Notes: generated by a model not told the origin, from the letters alone. Counted from the first letter of the stretch, positions 1 to 6,228 are shown. The stretch: 8,123 nucleotides of DNA from Campylobacter sp. (GCA_024680445.1 JAILCJ010000064.1:1-8123), one strand, 5' to 3'. Program-made: numbers and translations.

Positions 1-30
1 TTAGTTCATAAAAACTTAATTTAGTTAAAG

Positions 31-91
31 GCCTCTTAAAGAGGCAACTCAAACTCTTGCTCAAGCAATTAATGCTAAGCACTCTTTGCTT
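31..91 (-). other. Cluster of three short inverted repeats (possible structured leader)
   Basis: Three inverted repeats follow each other: GCCTCTT-A-AAGAGGC (31-45), TTGC-TCAA-GCAA (57-68) and AAGCA-CTCTT-TGCTT (77-91). They lie just downstream, on the minus strand, of a perfect TATAAT, so they would fall in the first ~70 nucleotides of a leftward transcript. No T-run follows a stem on either strand, so a simple terminator is unlikely. A structured 5' leader or small RNA is an inference; I recognise no known RNA family. Confidence 0.3.
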
Positions 92-103
92 GTTCATGGT
101 AGA

Positions 104-109
104 ATTATA
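104..109 (-). promoter_or_regulatory. Leftward -10 promoter element (TATAAT)
   Basis: The minus strand reads TATAAT here, preceded by A/T-rich tracts as is usual for Campylobacter sigma-70 promoters; no clear -35 is visible. The predicted start near 97 would drive transcription out of the window. The gene served is not in the window. Confidence 0.4.
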
Positions 110-304
110 TTTAAAATTTAAATACACAATATGTCGTTTTAGAAGAAAAATTTTAATTTTTTTATTACATAAAACAAAAAACCTATATCAAAGCCAAAAA
201 TATAAATTTCTAGACACAAAACTAATTTTATGGCTTTTATAAAACAAATTTTTTTAAATTTGTCGATTTACAAAAAGCATTTTTCTTTAAAATAAAGTGA
301 AATT

Positions 305-313
305 TGCTAAAAT
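305..313 (+). promoter_or_regulatory. Extended -10 promoter for the lipoprotein gene, distal
   Basis: TGCTAAAAT matches the extended -10 form TGnTAnnAT and lies after T/A tracts. The predicted start is near 320, inside the palindrome at 316-326, giving a leader of about 130 nt for the gene starting at 454. A second candidate lies closer to the gene. Confidence 0.45.
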
Positions 314-315
314 GC

Positions 316-343
316 ATCAAATTTGAAAGTTATCAAATTTGAT
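316..343. repeat. Paired ATCAAATTTGAT palindromes
   Basis: ATCAAATTTGA (316-326) is followed 16 bp later by a full ATCAAATTTGAT (332-343; 14-bp palindrome TATCAAATTTGATA at 331-344). The same 12-mer occurs twice between panB and ruvC, and partial copies flank other promoters in the window. The first copy overlaps the predicted start of the promoter at 305-313. It could be an operator or merely a common intergenic word of this genome. Confidence 0.55.
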
Positions 344-371
344 ATATTTTTGGTGGCGAAAACTCGCGTTT

Positions 372-380
372 TGCTATATT
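372..380 (+). promoter_or_regulatory. Extended -10 promoter for the lipoprotein gene, proximal
   Basis: TGCTATATT fits an extended -10 (TGnTATATT). The predicted start is near 387, leaving a leader of about 65 nt before the ATG at 454. A small hairpin-forming stretch (GCGA-AAAC-TCGC, 356-367) sits just upstream. Either this or the site at 305-313, or both, may be used. Confidence 0.4.
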
Positions 381-453
381 TGCGTTTTTTAAATTTGATC
401 TAGCAAATAAGCAAAAGGTAAAAATCGCTTAAAAATTTAACTTAGGAGTGCAT

Positions 454-975
454 ATGAAAAAGGAAATTTTATCATTGTTAGTTGTGGCAAGTTTTATAGG
501 TTGCGGATCAAAAACCGCTGATACAATGGGCGGAAATGTCTATAATTCGGGCGAATTAAACAAAAAGCAACAAGTTAAAGTTGTACGCATCACAGACATA
601 ATCCCAGCAAAAGTTGCCGTAAAAGAAGCCGGAACGAAAACCACTAGCACAGGCGTTGGTGCGGTTTTGGGTGCTGCAACTGGTGCAGTCATTGGCTATG
701 CCCTTGGTGGCGGTCACTCAAACAAAGGTGCAGTTGTCGGTGGGGTCGTTGGCGGTACGCTTGGCGGAGTTGGTGGCTCTAAAATAGGCGATGAAGCAGC
801 TATCGTTGAAGGCGTTACCTTGGTATATACTACCACTTCAGCCAGCGATCCTTCAAAGGTCGAACAATTCACCTCAACTCAGGCCGGTAAATTCTGCGAA
901 TTCGCAAAAGGCGATGCGTATCTCATAGGCAACGGATACGAAACCAGAATTCAACCAAACGCAAAATGTCAATGA
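454..975 (+). CDS. SlyB/Pcp-like glycine-zipper outer-membrane lipoprotein
   Basis: A 173-residue predicted lipoprotein. The N-terminus is a short signal peptide ending SFIGC, with Cys17 as the likely lipidated residue. The segment after it (GGNVYNSGELNKKQQVKVV) resembles the start of mature E. coli SlyB (GDVYTASEAKQ...). Residues about 67-112 are a glycine-zipper region with repeated GxxxG spacing (VGAVLGAATGAVIGYALGGG, then a second Gly/Val-rich half), typical of the 17-kDa antigen/SlyB family, which inserts a glycine-rich hairpin in the outer membrane. The C-terminal domain (about 115-173) is polar and carries Cys148 and Cys172, which could pair. Start choice: a GTG at 448 is in frame but overlaps the TAGGAG ribosome-binding site (443-448); the ATG at 454 sits 5 nt after it and is preferred. 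Family members stabilise the envelope; the exact role here is unknown. It is monocistronic, ending at a hairpin shared with the convergent gene. Confidence 0.85.
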   Translation: MKKEILSLLVVASFIGCGSKTADTMGGNVYNSGELNKKQQVKVVRITDIIPAKVAVKEAGTKTTSTGVGAVLGAATGAVIGYALGGGHSNKGAVVGGVVGGTLGGVGGSKIGDEAAIVEGVTLVYTTTSASDPSKVEQFTSTQAGKFCEFAKGDAYLIGNGYETRIQPNAKCQ

Positions 976-987
976 TTTAATTAAAAA

Positions 988-1019
988 TTGCAAAGGTGAC
1001 AAAACGCCTTTGCAAATTT
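988..1019. terminator. Bidirectional hairpin terminator between convergent genes
   Basis: A perfect 9-bp inverted repeat, TTGCAAAGG (988-996) and CCTTTGCAA (1007-1015), has a 10-nt loop. It is followed by ATTTGTTTAATTATTT on the plus strand and by TTTTTAATT on the minus strand. It lies between the stops of the lipoprotein gene (975) and the minus-strand gene (1026), so it probably ends both transcripts. Confidence 0.75.
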
Positions 1020-1025
1020 GTTTAA

Positions 1026-1502
1026 TTATTTAGCCAAGCATTGTTTCAAAAACTGCTTTAAAGAGCGATCGCCAAAGTTTTTATCCTTTGTTATCACATC
1101 TGCTATCTTGCACTCGTTTTTACACTCAAAAACATAATGTACCTCTGTGGCAGACGCCTTATCAAAAAGACTAAATTTCGCTACTACTTCATCGCCTTCA
1201 AGACTTAGTTTTAAACTATCTTTTATGGCTTTTGCATCAAAATCTTGGGCATTTATAAAAATGTCGCTATCTATGCAACCGATATCGCCCGTATCGGCAC
1301 TTTTGCCATCTTCTTCAAACAAAGCCAAAAGTTCATCGGCAAAAATATCTGTATTTTCATCCCACGAAAAAACGCCATCATTTTGATAATTTTCATAAAT
1401 TTTAGCAACTATATTTACTCTCTCATCGTCGTTAGCTACGGCATTTTGACAAAGTAAAGCCTGCACGAATAAAACAGCAAAAAGTTTTGTGATTTTTTTC
1501 AT
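1026..1502 (-). CDS. Small exported protein of unknown function (possibly DUF3828-like)
   Basis: A 158-residue protein with a clear Sec signal peptide: MKKITK, a hydrophobic core, then QNAVA before NDDE, with cleavage expected after Ala23. The mature part (~135 residues, ~15 kDa) is acidic and has cysteines at 76, 127, 131 and 155; the CKNEC pair plus GCIDSD suggests structural disulphides in the periplasm. The layout (short exported protein, D-x-D-x-F...QDFD block, C-terminal FECKNECKIADV strand) reminds me of DUF3828-type proteins such as YqhG, but I cannot confirm this by eye. The cysteine in LLCQ lacks a good lipobox, so soluble periplasmic is preferred to lipoprotein. The ATG is preceded by AAAGGA with a short spacer. 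It is transcribed divergently from the HTH gene and convergently with the lipoprotein gene. Confidence 0.75.
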   Translation of the reverse strand: MKKITKLFAVLFVQALLCQNAVANDDERVNIVAKIYENYQNDGVFSWDENTDIFADELLALFEEDGKSADTGDIGCIDSDIFINAQDFDAKAIKDSLKLSLEGDEVVAKFSLFDKASATEVHYVFECKNECKIADVITKDKNFGDRSLKQFLKQCLAK

Positions 1503-1527
1503 CTTTGTCCTTTAAAATTTGATCGCT

Positions 1528-1536
1528 AATGATAGC
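1528..1536 (-). promoter_or_regulatory. Extended -10 promoter for the exported-protein gene, proximal
   Basis: The minus strand reads TGCTATCAT, an extended -10. The start predicted near 1521 falls in ATCAAATTT (1523-1515, minus strand) and leaves a ~20-nt leader containing the AAAGGA ribosome-binding site. Confidence 0.4.
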
Positions 1537-1550
1537 AAATTTTTTTAAAA

Positions 1551-1556
1551 ATTATA
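1551..1556 (-). promoter_or_regulatory. TATAAT -10 for the exported-protein gene, distal
   Basis: The minus strand reads TATAAT within GTTATAATTTTT. The start is predicted near 1544, giving a leader of about 40 nt. It is an alternative or additional promoter to the extended -10 at 1528-1536. Confidence 0.45.
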
Positions 1557-1564
1557 ACATTAGC

Positions 1565-1591
1565 TTGTTTTTAGTAAGTATCGTTTATAAT
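1565..1591 (+). promoter_or_regulatory. Promoter of the small HTH gene
   Basis: TTGTTT (1565-1570) and a perfect TATAAT (1586-1591) are separated by 15 bp. The start is expected near 1598, only ~13 nt before the ATG at 1611. The AAGGG ribosome-binding site (1601-1605) sits inside that very short leader. Confidence 0.6.
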
Positions 1592-1610
1592 CCCAACAAA
1601 AAGGGCAAAA

Positions 1611-1829
1611 ATGAACAAAGACGAATTCAAACAATACCTACAAATCGCAAATATCAACAAAAAAGAACTTGCCGAACTTTTACAAATGCCCTACGGCACG
1701 GTAAATAACTGGGGCAGCCAAAACCCCTACCCTTCATGGCTAAGAAGCTGGTTAGAAAATTTCATCAAGGCTAAATGTTACGAGGAGTTAAAAAATAAAG
1801 TTTTTAGTATAGAAAATATAAAAGTTTAG
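1611..1829 (+). CDS. Small helix-turn-helix DNA-binding protein
   Basis: A 72-residue protein. Residues ~18-38 (KELAELLQMPYGTVNNWGSQ) fit a Cro/XRE-like helix-turn-helix: KELAELL as first helix, a turn at MPYG, and recognition helix TVNNWGS. The rest (PYPSWLRSWLENFIKAKCYEELKN) looks like one amphipathic helix that could mediate dimerisation. There is no effector domain, so it would act as a simple DNA-binding protein. I recall proteins of this size and pattern (KELA..L....G.VNNWG......W...WL) in other campylobacters, usually annotated only as hypothetical or HTH proteins, so it is more likely a lineage gene than recent phage cargo. The ATG follows AAGGG by 5 nt. It is monocistronic, with its own TATAAT promoter and a strong terminator after the stop. 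Its target is unknown; its own promoter or the neighbouring divergent one would be obvious first guesses. Confidence 0.8.
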   Translation: MNKDEFKQYLQIANINKKELAELLQMPYGTVNNWGSQNPYPSWLRSWLENFIKAKCYEELKNKVFSIENIKV

Positions 1830-1837
1830 ACTTTATA

Positions 1838-1862
1838 AGGGCGTTTCTTTGCAAAACGCCCT
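1838..1862. terminator. Strong bidirectional hairpin terminator
   Basis: AGGGCGTTT (1838-1846) pairs perfectly with AAACGCCCT (1854-1862) around a 7-nt loop. The plus-strand continuation to 1883 is very T-rich, ending in a run of seven T. It lies between the stop of the HTH gene (1829) and the stop of the convergent fusion gene (1870), so it likely ends both. It is the most GC-rich stem among the intergenic regions. Confidence 0.8.
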
Positions 1863-1869
1863 CTAAATT

Positions 1870-4800
1870 TTATAAATTTTTTTCTTTTGCAAGTTTTTTA
1901 AGACTTACCATATCTATCTTTCCGCTAGCAAGCATAGGGAGTTCATCGATTTGCTCACAAAGGCTAGGTTGCATAAGTGCAGGGAGAGCTTTTAAGCGAT
2001 TTTGTATATCGGCAACTTCACCGCTATAAAATAACACGATTTTTTCACCTTTTTTCTCATCTGGCAAATTCAAGCACGCAAAACTTCCCTCGTCTTTAAA
2101 AATTTCAGAAATTTTTGCTTCAACCGCACTCAAACTTATCATCTCGCCCCCTATTTTGGCAAAACGAGAAAGTCTATCTGTGATATATAAGAATCTGTCT
2201 TCATCGATATAGCCGATATCACCACTGTTATAAAATCTTACACCCTTTATCTTTGAAATGACTTTTTGAGTTTTTTCTTCATCTTTATAATATCCACGCA
2301 TAACTTGGTGACCGCCTACAAGTATAAGCCCTCTTTCACCAGTAGGAAGCTCTTCAAAGCTATCTTGATCGACTATTTTTACTATCGTACCAACAAGAGG
2401 CATACCAACACTACCTTCTTTGGTAAAGACAAGTTCTTTTAGATTGTCAGGTTCTAACATATTTGGAGTATTGACGCTAACGACTGGTGTGGTTTCGGTC
2501 ATACCATAACCTTCTAAAATTTCTATACCAAATTTCAATCTAAAATCGTTTTTAACATCACTTCTTAACTTTTCAGCACCAGCTATCGCAAGTCGTATAT
2601 TTTTAAACATCAAGTGATTTAATTTTTTATTTCTTACATAAAGCCTAAAAAATGTTGAAGTACCAAAAAGTATGCTAGCTCCGTATTTAACAGCCATTTT
2701 ACCAACATTTGCAGCATCTGTTGGATCAGGGACATGTATGCTTAAAATTCCTTCGCTAAGTGGCAGATAAGTTGTAACGCTTAGTCCAAAACAATGGAAA
2801 ATCGGCAAGCTAGCCATTATCGCTTCGTTTTCACTTGGATTTACAAGCTCTGCCATTTGTTTGATATTTGCCATCAAATTTTTATGTGTCAAAACGACAC
2901 CTTTTGGAGCACTCTCACTACCGCTACTAAATAAAATTACCGCGTCGTCATCGATATTGACATTGTAAAAATATATCATATCTATAAGCCATCCTGGCAT
3001 AAATAAGGCTTTTAAAAGCGACACAAAACGATCTGTTTTATTAATTTCTAAATCCTCTAAAAAGATAAATTTGTCCTTAATTTCGCCCAGATCAAAACCT
3101 TTTGCACTTAGTTTATTTATAAAAGTGCGTGAAGTAATGATCTTTTCTATACCGGCTCTACCAACACAAGAAAGCAAATTTTCTTTGCTTAGAGTATAGT
3201 TTAGATTCACAGGAATTTTTGCCCTTATCATTAACATAAGGTTGATTATAGATCCGGCTACTGAACTTGGCAATATAACGCCAACATTTCTTTGGCCTTG
3301 AAGTTTGTCTTGTAATTTATTTATAAACAAAATAACCGCTGTTAGGACTTTGATATTGTTTAGTTTTGCACCAGTACTATCAACCATAGCTTGTTTAAAC
3401 GGACGTTTTTTAACATTTTTAAGCCAGTTATACTGAACTGGTAACAAGGTATTTAGATACTTGCCCCAACTAAAAAATGAAAGTTCATAAACAGCTTTTT
3501 TAACTTCGCTTGCCGTAGCACAATCAGGCAAAGCACTAGCATAACTTACACTTATGCTTCTTTTGCCGTCTGATGAAATTTCACTAAAATATTTACGAGA
3601 ACGTGAAAAACTAGAACCCCAAAGTCCGCGAATATAAAAAGGTACGATTTTGGCTCCGGTTTCTTTTACAGCGATCTCAAAACCTTTTTGAAATTCGGCT
3701 AATTGACCATTAAATGTGATATGTCCTTCTGGAAAAACGGCTACAACTTCGCCATTTTCAAGCAATTCACGCATTTTTTCTATGGCGGATTTGTTCGCAC
3801 CCAATCCTATCGGGATAACTTTAAACCATTTCAAAAACCATCTTAAATACCATAAATCATAAAAAGATTTATACATTACAAATTTAACCGGTCTTGGAGT
3901 TGCGATTTGTATTATCGCCCAATCTATCCAACTAACATGGTTTCCAAGTAGTAAAACACCGCCTTTTGTAGGCATATTTTCTATACCATAAACACTTACA
4001 TTGTAACCAAATTTTAAAAATGGCATAGCAAAAAGTCTTGCAAAAAGATGAGGCAAAACCTTTATAGCATATATGGCACAAGAAATAATAACAATGGCAT
4101 TTATTAAAAAAATCGTATGTGTTGGCACATTAAATCTTACAAACAAAATCGCCAAAATTAAAAATACTATCATAAAGATATTTTGCACAAAATTACTACC
4201 AGCAAGCACCCGCCCCATTTTATTTTCGTCACTAAAATATTGGATATTTGCATTAAGCGGAACTATAAACAAACCGCCAGAAAAACCAAAAAGTATACTA
4301 GCTAATGCCATAGTAAAATTGTTACTTGATATAGAAAAGATAAACAAAGCTACACCCATACCAAAAGCACCAAAAGGCACCAAACCCATTTCGATATGGT
4401 TTTTACCATAATTACCAGCAAAAAACGAACCTGCACTAAGTCCAATGATAGAAAGTGCCAAAATCGCTTGTGAATAAATTACATTATCACTTTGCATTAT
4501 GGCTTTATAGTGGGCTGGAAAAGTAGCAATTATAAGTTGAGAGATAGCCCAGAAAAAACTAAGTCCTAAGGTGCAAAGCCAAATAGTTTTAGGATTGCGA
4601 ATAAAACTCATATTTTCTTTTAAGTATTGTAAACTCATAAATTTTTTGTAGCTAAAACTTGTATTTTTATCGCTTGGCTCTTGCATAGGTATATAAAAAG
4701 AAAGCGTGAATTCTATCAAAGAAAGAACCAACAAAATAGCACCTATAACCCAAACAGATTTTACTATATCGCTTGGATCTTGACTTAAAACTACAATTTT

Positions 4801-5286
4801 TTCAAAGATCACACTAAAACCAACAGAAGCCAAAAGTATAGCAATGATAACCAAAGCTTGGGCGATACCATTTGCAGCACCCAAATTTGATACACCAACA
4901 AGTTTTTTTATCATACCATACTTGGCTGGACCATATATAGCACTTTGAATAGCTAATAATAATGTTAAACCAAAAGCAATATAAAATGCTCCAAAATAAT
5001 AACTTAACATGATTAAAAATATCAATCCAGCTTCACTGGCCGCAGCATAACGAGTAACTACAACACGAGAAAATTTATCATTTAAAAAACCGGCGATAGA
5101 TGACATACCGACATATGGAAGCAATATCAACAAATTTACGACTGCTGTTAAAATTATAAGCATATCGCCGTCAAAACTCTTATAAAGGACATTTTGAATA
5201 GTGATTTTATGTCCGATATCCACCAAAGAGTTTAAAAACATGATTAAAACAAAGGGCAAAAAACCCTTAAATTTAAATAAACTCAT
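1870..5286 (-). CDS. aas: Trifunctional LplT-PlsC-Aas fusion: lysophospholipid transporter/acyltransferase/acyl-ACP synthetase
   Basis: An 1138-residue inner-membrane protein that reads as LplT joined to Aas. Residues ~1-412 are a 12-helix-type major facilitator domain like the lysophospholipid flippase LplT. Residues ~420-610 are a PlsC-type acyltransferase with the HX4D box at His450-Asp455 (NHVSWID) and FPEG at 518-521. Residues ~640-1138 are an AMP-forming acyl-activating domain: phosphate loop FSSGSESAPKG (786-796), GYGMTET (926-932), SGD (1021-1023), DRLSRFAKIGGEM (1037-1049) and the C-terminal SGKID with the expected catalytic Lys1123. E. coli LplT (~397) plus Aas (~719) nearly equals this length, so nothing is missing. 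By family knowledge, it flips 2-acyl lysophospholipid inward and re-acylates it using acyl-ACP made from free fatty acid and ATP. No frameshift or lost catalytic residue is visible. The ATG follows AGGAG by 5 nt. It lies 96 bp downstream of panB on the same strand but probably has its own promoter. Confidence 0.93.
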   Translation of the reverse strand: MSLFKFKGFLPFVLIMFLNSLVDIGHKITIQNVLYKSFDGDMLIILTAVVNLLILLPYVGMSSIAGFLNDKFSRVVVTRYAAASEAGLIFLIMLSYYFGAFYIAFGLTLLLAIQSAIYGPAKYGMIKKLVGVSNLGAANGIAQALVIIAILLASVGFSVIFEKIVVLSQDPSDIVKSVWVIGAILLVLSLIEFTLSFYIPMQEPSDKNTSFSYKKFMSLQYLKENMSFIRNPKTIWLCTLGLSFFWAISQLIIATFPAHYKAIMQSDNVIYSQAILALSIIGLSAGSFFAGNYGKNHIEMGLVPFGAFGMGVALFIFSISSNNFTMALASILFGFSGGLFIVPLNANIQYFSDENKMGRVLAGSNFVQNIFMIVFLILAILFVRFNVPTHTIFLINAIVIISCAIYAIKVLPHLFARLFAMPFLKFGYNVSVYGIENMPTKGGVLLLGNHVSWIDWAIIQIATPRPVKFVMYKSFYDLWYLRWFLKWFKVIPIGLGANKSAIEKMRELLENGEVVAVFPEGHITFNGQLAEFQKGFEIAVKETGAKIVPFYIRGLWGSSFSRSRKYFSEISSDGKRSISVSYASALPDCATASEVKKAVYELSFFSWGKYLNTLLPVQYNWLKNVKKRPFKQAMVDSTGAKLNNIKVLTAVILFINKLQDKLQGQRNVGVILPSSVAGSIINLMLMIRAKIPVNLNYTLSKENLLSCVGRAGIEKIITSRTFINKLSAKGFDLGEIKDKFIFLEDLEINKTDRFVSLLKALFMPGWLIDMIYFYNVNIDDDAVILFSSGSESAPKGVVLTHKNLMANIKQMAELVNPSENEAIMASLPIFHCFGLSVTTYLPLSEGILSIHVPDPTDAANVGKMAVKYGASILFGTSTFFRLYVRNKKLNHLMFKNIRLAIAGAEKLRSDVKNDFRLKFGIEILEGYGMTETTPVVSVNTPNMLEPDNLKELVFTKEGSVGMPLVGTIVKIVDQDSFEELPTGERGLILVGGHQVMRGYYKDEEKTQKVISKIKGVRFYNSGDIGYIDEDRFLYITDRLSRFAKIGGEMISLSAVEAKISEIFKDEGSFACLNLPDEKKGEKIVLFYSGEVADIQNRLKALPALMQPSLCEQIDELPMLASGKIDMVSLKKLAKEKNL

Positions 5287-5318
5287 TTTTACTCCTAAAT
5301 AAATTTATGAAAGCATTA

Positions 5319-5327
5319 ATGATATCA
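5319..5327 (-). promoter_or_regulatory. Candidate extended -10 promoter for the LplT-Aas fusion gene
   Basis: The minus strand reads TGATATCAT, fitting TGnTATnAT, within TTTTTGATATCATTAATG. The start would be near 5312, leaving a ~26-nt leader that contains the AGGAG ribosome-binding site. This suggests the gene need not depend on readthrough from panB. Confidence 0.4.
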
Positions 5328-5358
5328 AAAATACTTAAATTTTAGTTTTTGTTTAAAT

Positions 5359-5367
5359 TGCTATCAT
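5359..5367 (+). promoter_or_regulatory. Possible rightward extended -10 antisense to panB
   Basis: The plus strand reads TGCTATCAT followed by T/A tracts and ATCAAATTT (5376-5384), the same arrangement as in front of the minus-strand gene at 1502. It would fire into the 3' end of panB in antisense. No plus-strand gene follows, so this may be a chance match. Confidence 0.2.
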
Positions 5368-5382
5368 TTTTTAAAATCAAAT

Positions 5383-6177
5383 TTACTCACTATATTCAAA
5401 TTCTTTGCTTGGGAATTTATTTGATTTTACCTCGTCAACATAGGTTTTTACGGCATTTCTTGTAAGTTCGGCACCATTTAGATAAGCTTTTACAAATTTT
5501 GGTTTAAACTCATCAAAAAAGCCCAACATATCGCTCCAAACAAGAACTTGTCCGTCAGTATCGACGCCTGAACCTATGCCTATGGTAGGTATAGAAATTT
5601 CTTTGGTGATTTTAGTAGCGATTTTGCTTAAAGTCCCTTCTATAACCAAACTAAAAGCACCGGCACTTTCGATAGCATAGGCATCTTCGAGCATTTTTTC
5701 CATTTCGCCCTGCTTTCTACCCTTGATCTTATAACCACCTTCAAAACGGCTAAGTTGCGGGCGAAGTCCGATGTGACCCATTACGGCTATGCCTTCATCG
5801 CTTAAACGGCGAATTATAGGGGCAATTCTTTTATCACCTTCGATCTTTACGGCATCCACGCCACTTTCTTTATAAAGGCGAATTGCATTTTTAAGCGTCG
5901 TTTTTTCATCTATGGTCGTACCAAAAGGCATATCGGCAACAACAAGAGCGTGTTTTGAACTATTTGCTACGACACTGGCATGATATATCATTTGATCTGG
6001 CGTTAAACAAAGAGTGTCTTTGTGTCCGCCAAAGCTCATATTTAGGCTATCTCCGATCAAAATCATATCTACAAGCGGATCAAAAATTTTGCTAAAAAGT
6101 GCATCATAAGCCGTGATCATAGCAAGTTTTTCACGACCTTTTGCGTTTAAAATATCCGAAATCGTGTTTTTTTTCAT
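5383..6177 (-). CDS. panB: 3-methyl-2-oxobutanoate hydroxymethyltransferase (ketopantoate hydroxymethyltransferase)
   Basis: A 264-residue cytoplasmic enzyme, the usual PanB length. It adds a hydroxymethyl group from 5,10-methylene-tetrahydrofolate to alpha-ketoisovalerate, giving ketopantoate, the first committed step toward pantothenate and CoA. Sequence signs: the TAYD motif (22-25), metal-binding IGDS with Asp43, VADMPFG with Asp82, VKIEGD with Lys111 and Glu113, MGHIGLRPQ (133-141), and the expected catalytic base Glu180 in VIEG; these match the E. coli positions within one or two residues. The (beta/alpha)8 barrel appears complete, ending in a short lineage-variable tail. AAAGGG precedes the ATG, and an extended -10 lies ~25 bp upstream. 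panC and panD, often adjacent in other bacteria, are not in this window. It is flanked by ruvC and the LplT-Aas gene, all on the same strand but each separated by ~100 bp. Confidence 0.95.
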   Translation of the reverse strand: MKKNTISDILNAKGREKLAMITAYDALFSKIFDPLVDMILIGDSLNMSFGGHKDTLCLTPDQMIYHASVVANSSKHALVVADMPFGTTIDEKTTLKNAIRLYKESGVDAVKIEGDKRIAPIIRRLSDEGIAVMGHIGLRPQLSRFEGGYKIKGRKQGEMEKMLEDAYAIESAGAFSLVIEGTLSKIATKITKEISIPTIGIGSGVDTDGQVLVWSDMLGFFDEFKPKFVKAYLNGAELTRNAVKTYVDEVKSNKFPSKEFEYSE

Positions 6178-6201
6178 TTTTCGCCCTTTAAAATTTTTCG
6201 A

Positions 6202-6210
6202 ATTTTAGCA
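6202..6210 (-). promoter_or_regulatory. Extended -10 promoter of panB
   Basis: The minus strand reads TGCTAAAAT, an extended -10 identical to the one at 305-313. The predicted start is near 6195, giving a leader of ~18 nt that includes the AAAGGG ribosome-binding site. Two ATCAAATTTGAT palindromes lie upstream at roughly -35 to -70. Confidence 0.5.
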
Positions 6211-6228
6211 TTTTTTCAAATTTAGAGT

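Larger units (their letters stand above)
1..447. other. Left-edge noncoding region, AT-rich
   Basis: No reading frame here looks like a real gene. The open frames are short, lysine/leucine/phenylalanine-rich products of AT-rich DNA and lack a ribosome-binding site. The region holds three short inverted repeats between 31 and 91, a leftward-facing TATAAT at 104-109, a 7-bp inverted repeat AAAGCCA/TGGCTTT (190-196 and 231-237), an AT-only hairpin ACAAATTT-TTTT-AAATTTGT (244-263), two candidate rightward promoters (305-313, 372-380) and ATCAAATTTGAT-type palindromes (316-343). From about 320 onward it is probably the untranslated leader of the lipoprotein gene at 454. Whether the first 24 bases are the tail of a gene to the left (one frame reads LVHKNLI then TAG) cannot be decided. 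Confidence 0.6.

Noticed and set aside
1..97. Minus-strand frame starting ATG at 97 (MNKQRVLSINCLSK...) and open to the window edge
   Set aside because: There is no ribosome-binding site, the start coincides with the predicted transcription start, and the cysteine/serine-rich product resembles no family; the left context is needed.
57..242. Plus-strand open frame of 61 codons in the left noncoding region
   Set aside because: The composition is what random AT-rich DNA gives (Leu, Lys, Phe, Tyr), there is no ribosome-binding site before a TTG/ATG start, and it overlaps the leftward promoter and hairpins.
1147..1457. Two plus-strand open frames inside the exported-protein gene
   Set aside because: Antisense to a gene with a clear signal peptide and ribosome-binding site; no such signals of their own.
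1611..1829. HTH gene as the antitoxin of a toxin-antitoxin pair or a prophage repressor
   Set aside because: No toxin-like partner in the same transcript (the next gene is convergent behind a strong terminator) and no phage genes nearby.
4073..4411. Plus-strand 112-codon open frame
   Set aside because: Antisense shadow of the transmembrane domain of the LplT-Aas fusion; no promoter or ribosome-binding site.
1870..5286. Fusion gene as an artefact of a missed stop between two genes
   Set aside because: The frame is continuous, and the linker near 412-420 joins the end of the transporter directly to the acyltransferase without an internal ribosome-binding site and start that look better than fusion; the same architecture is known elsewhere.
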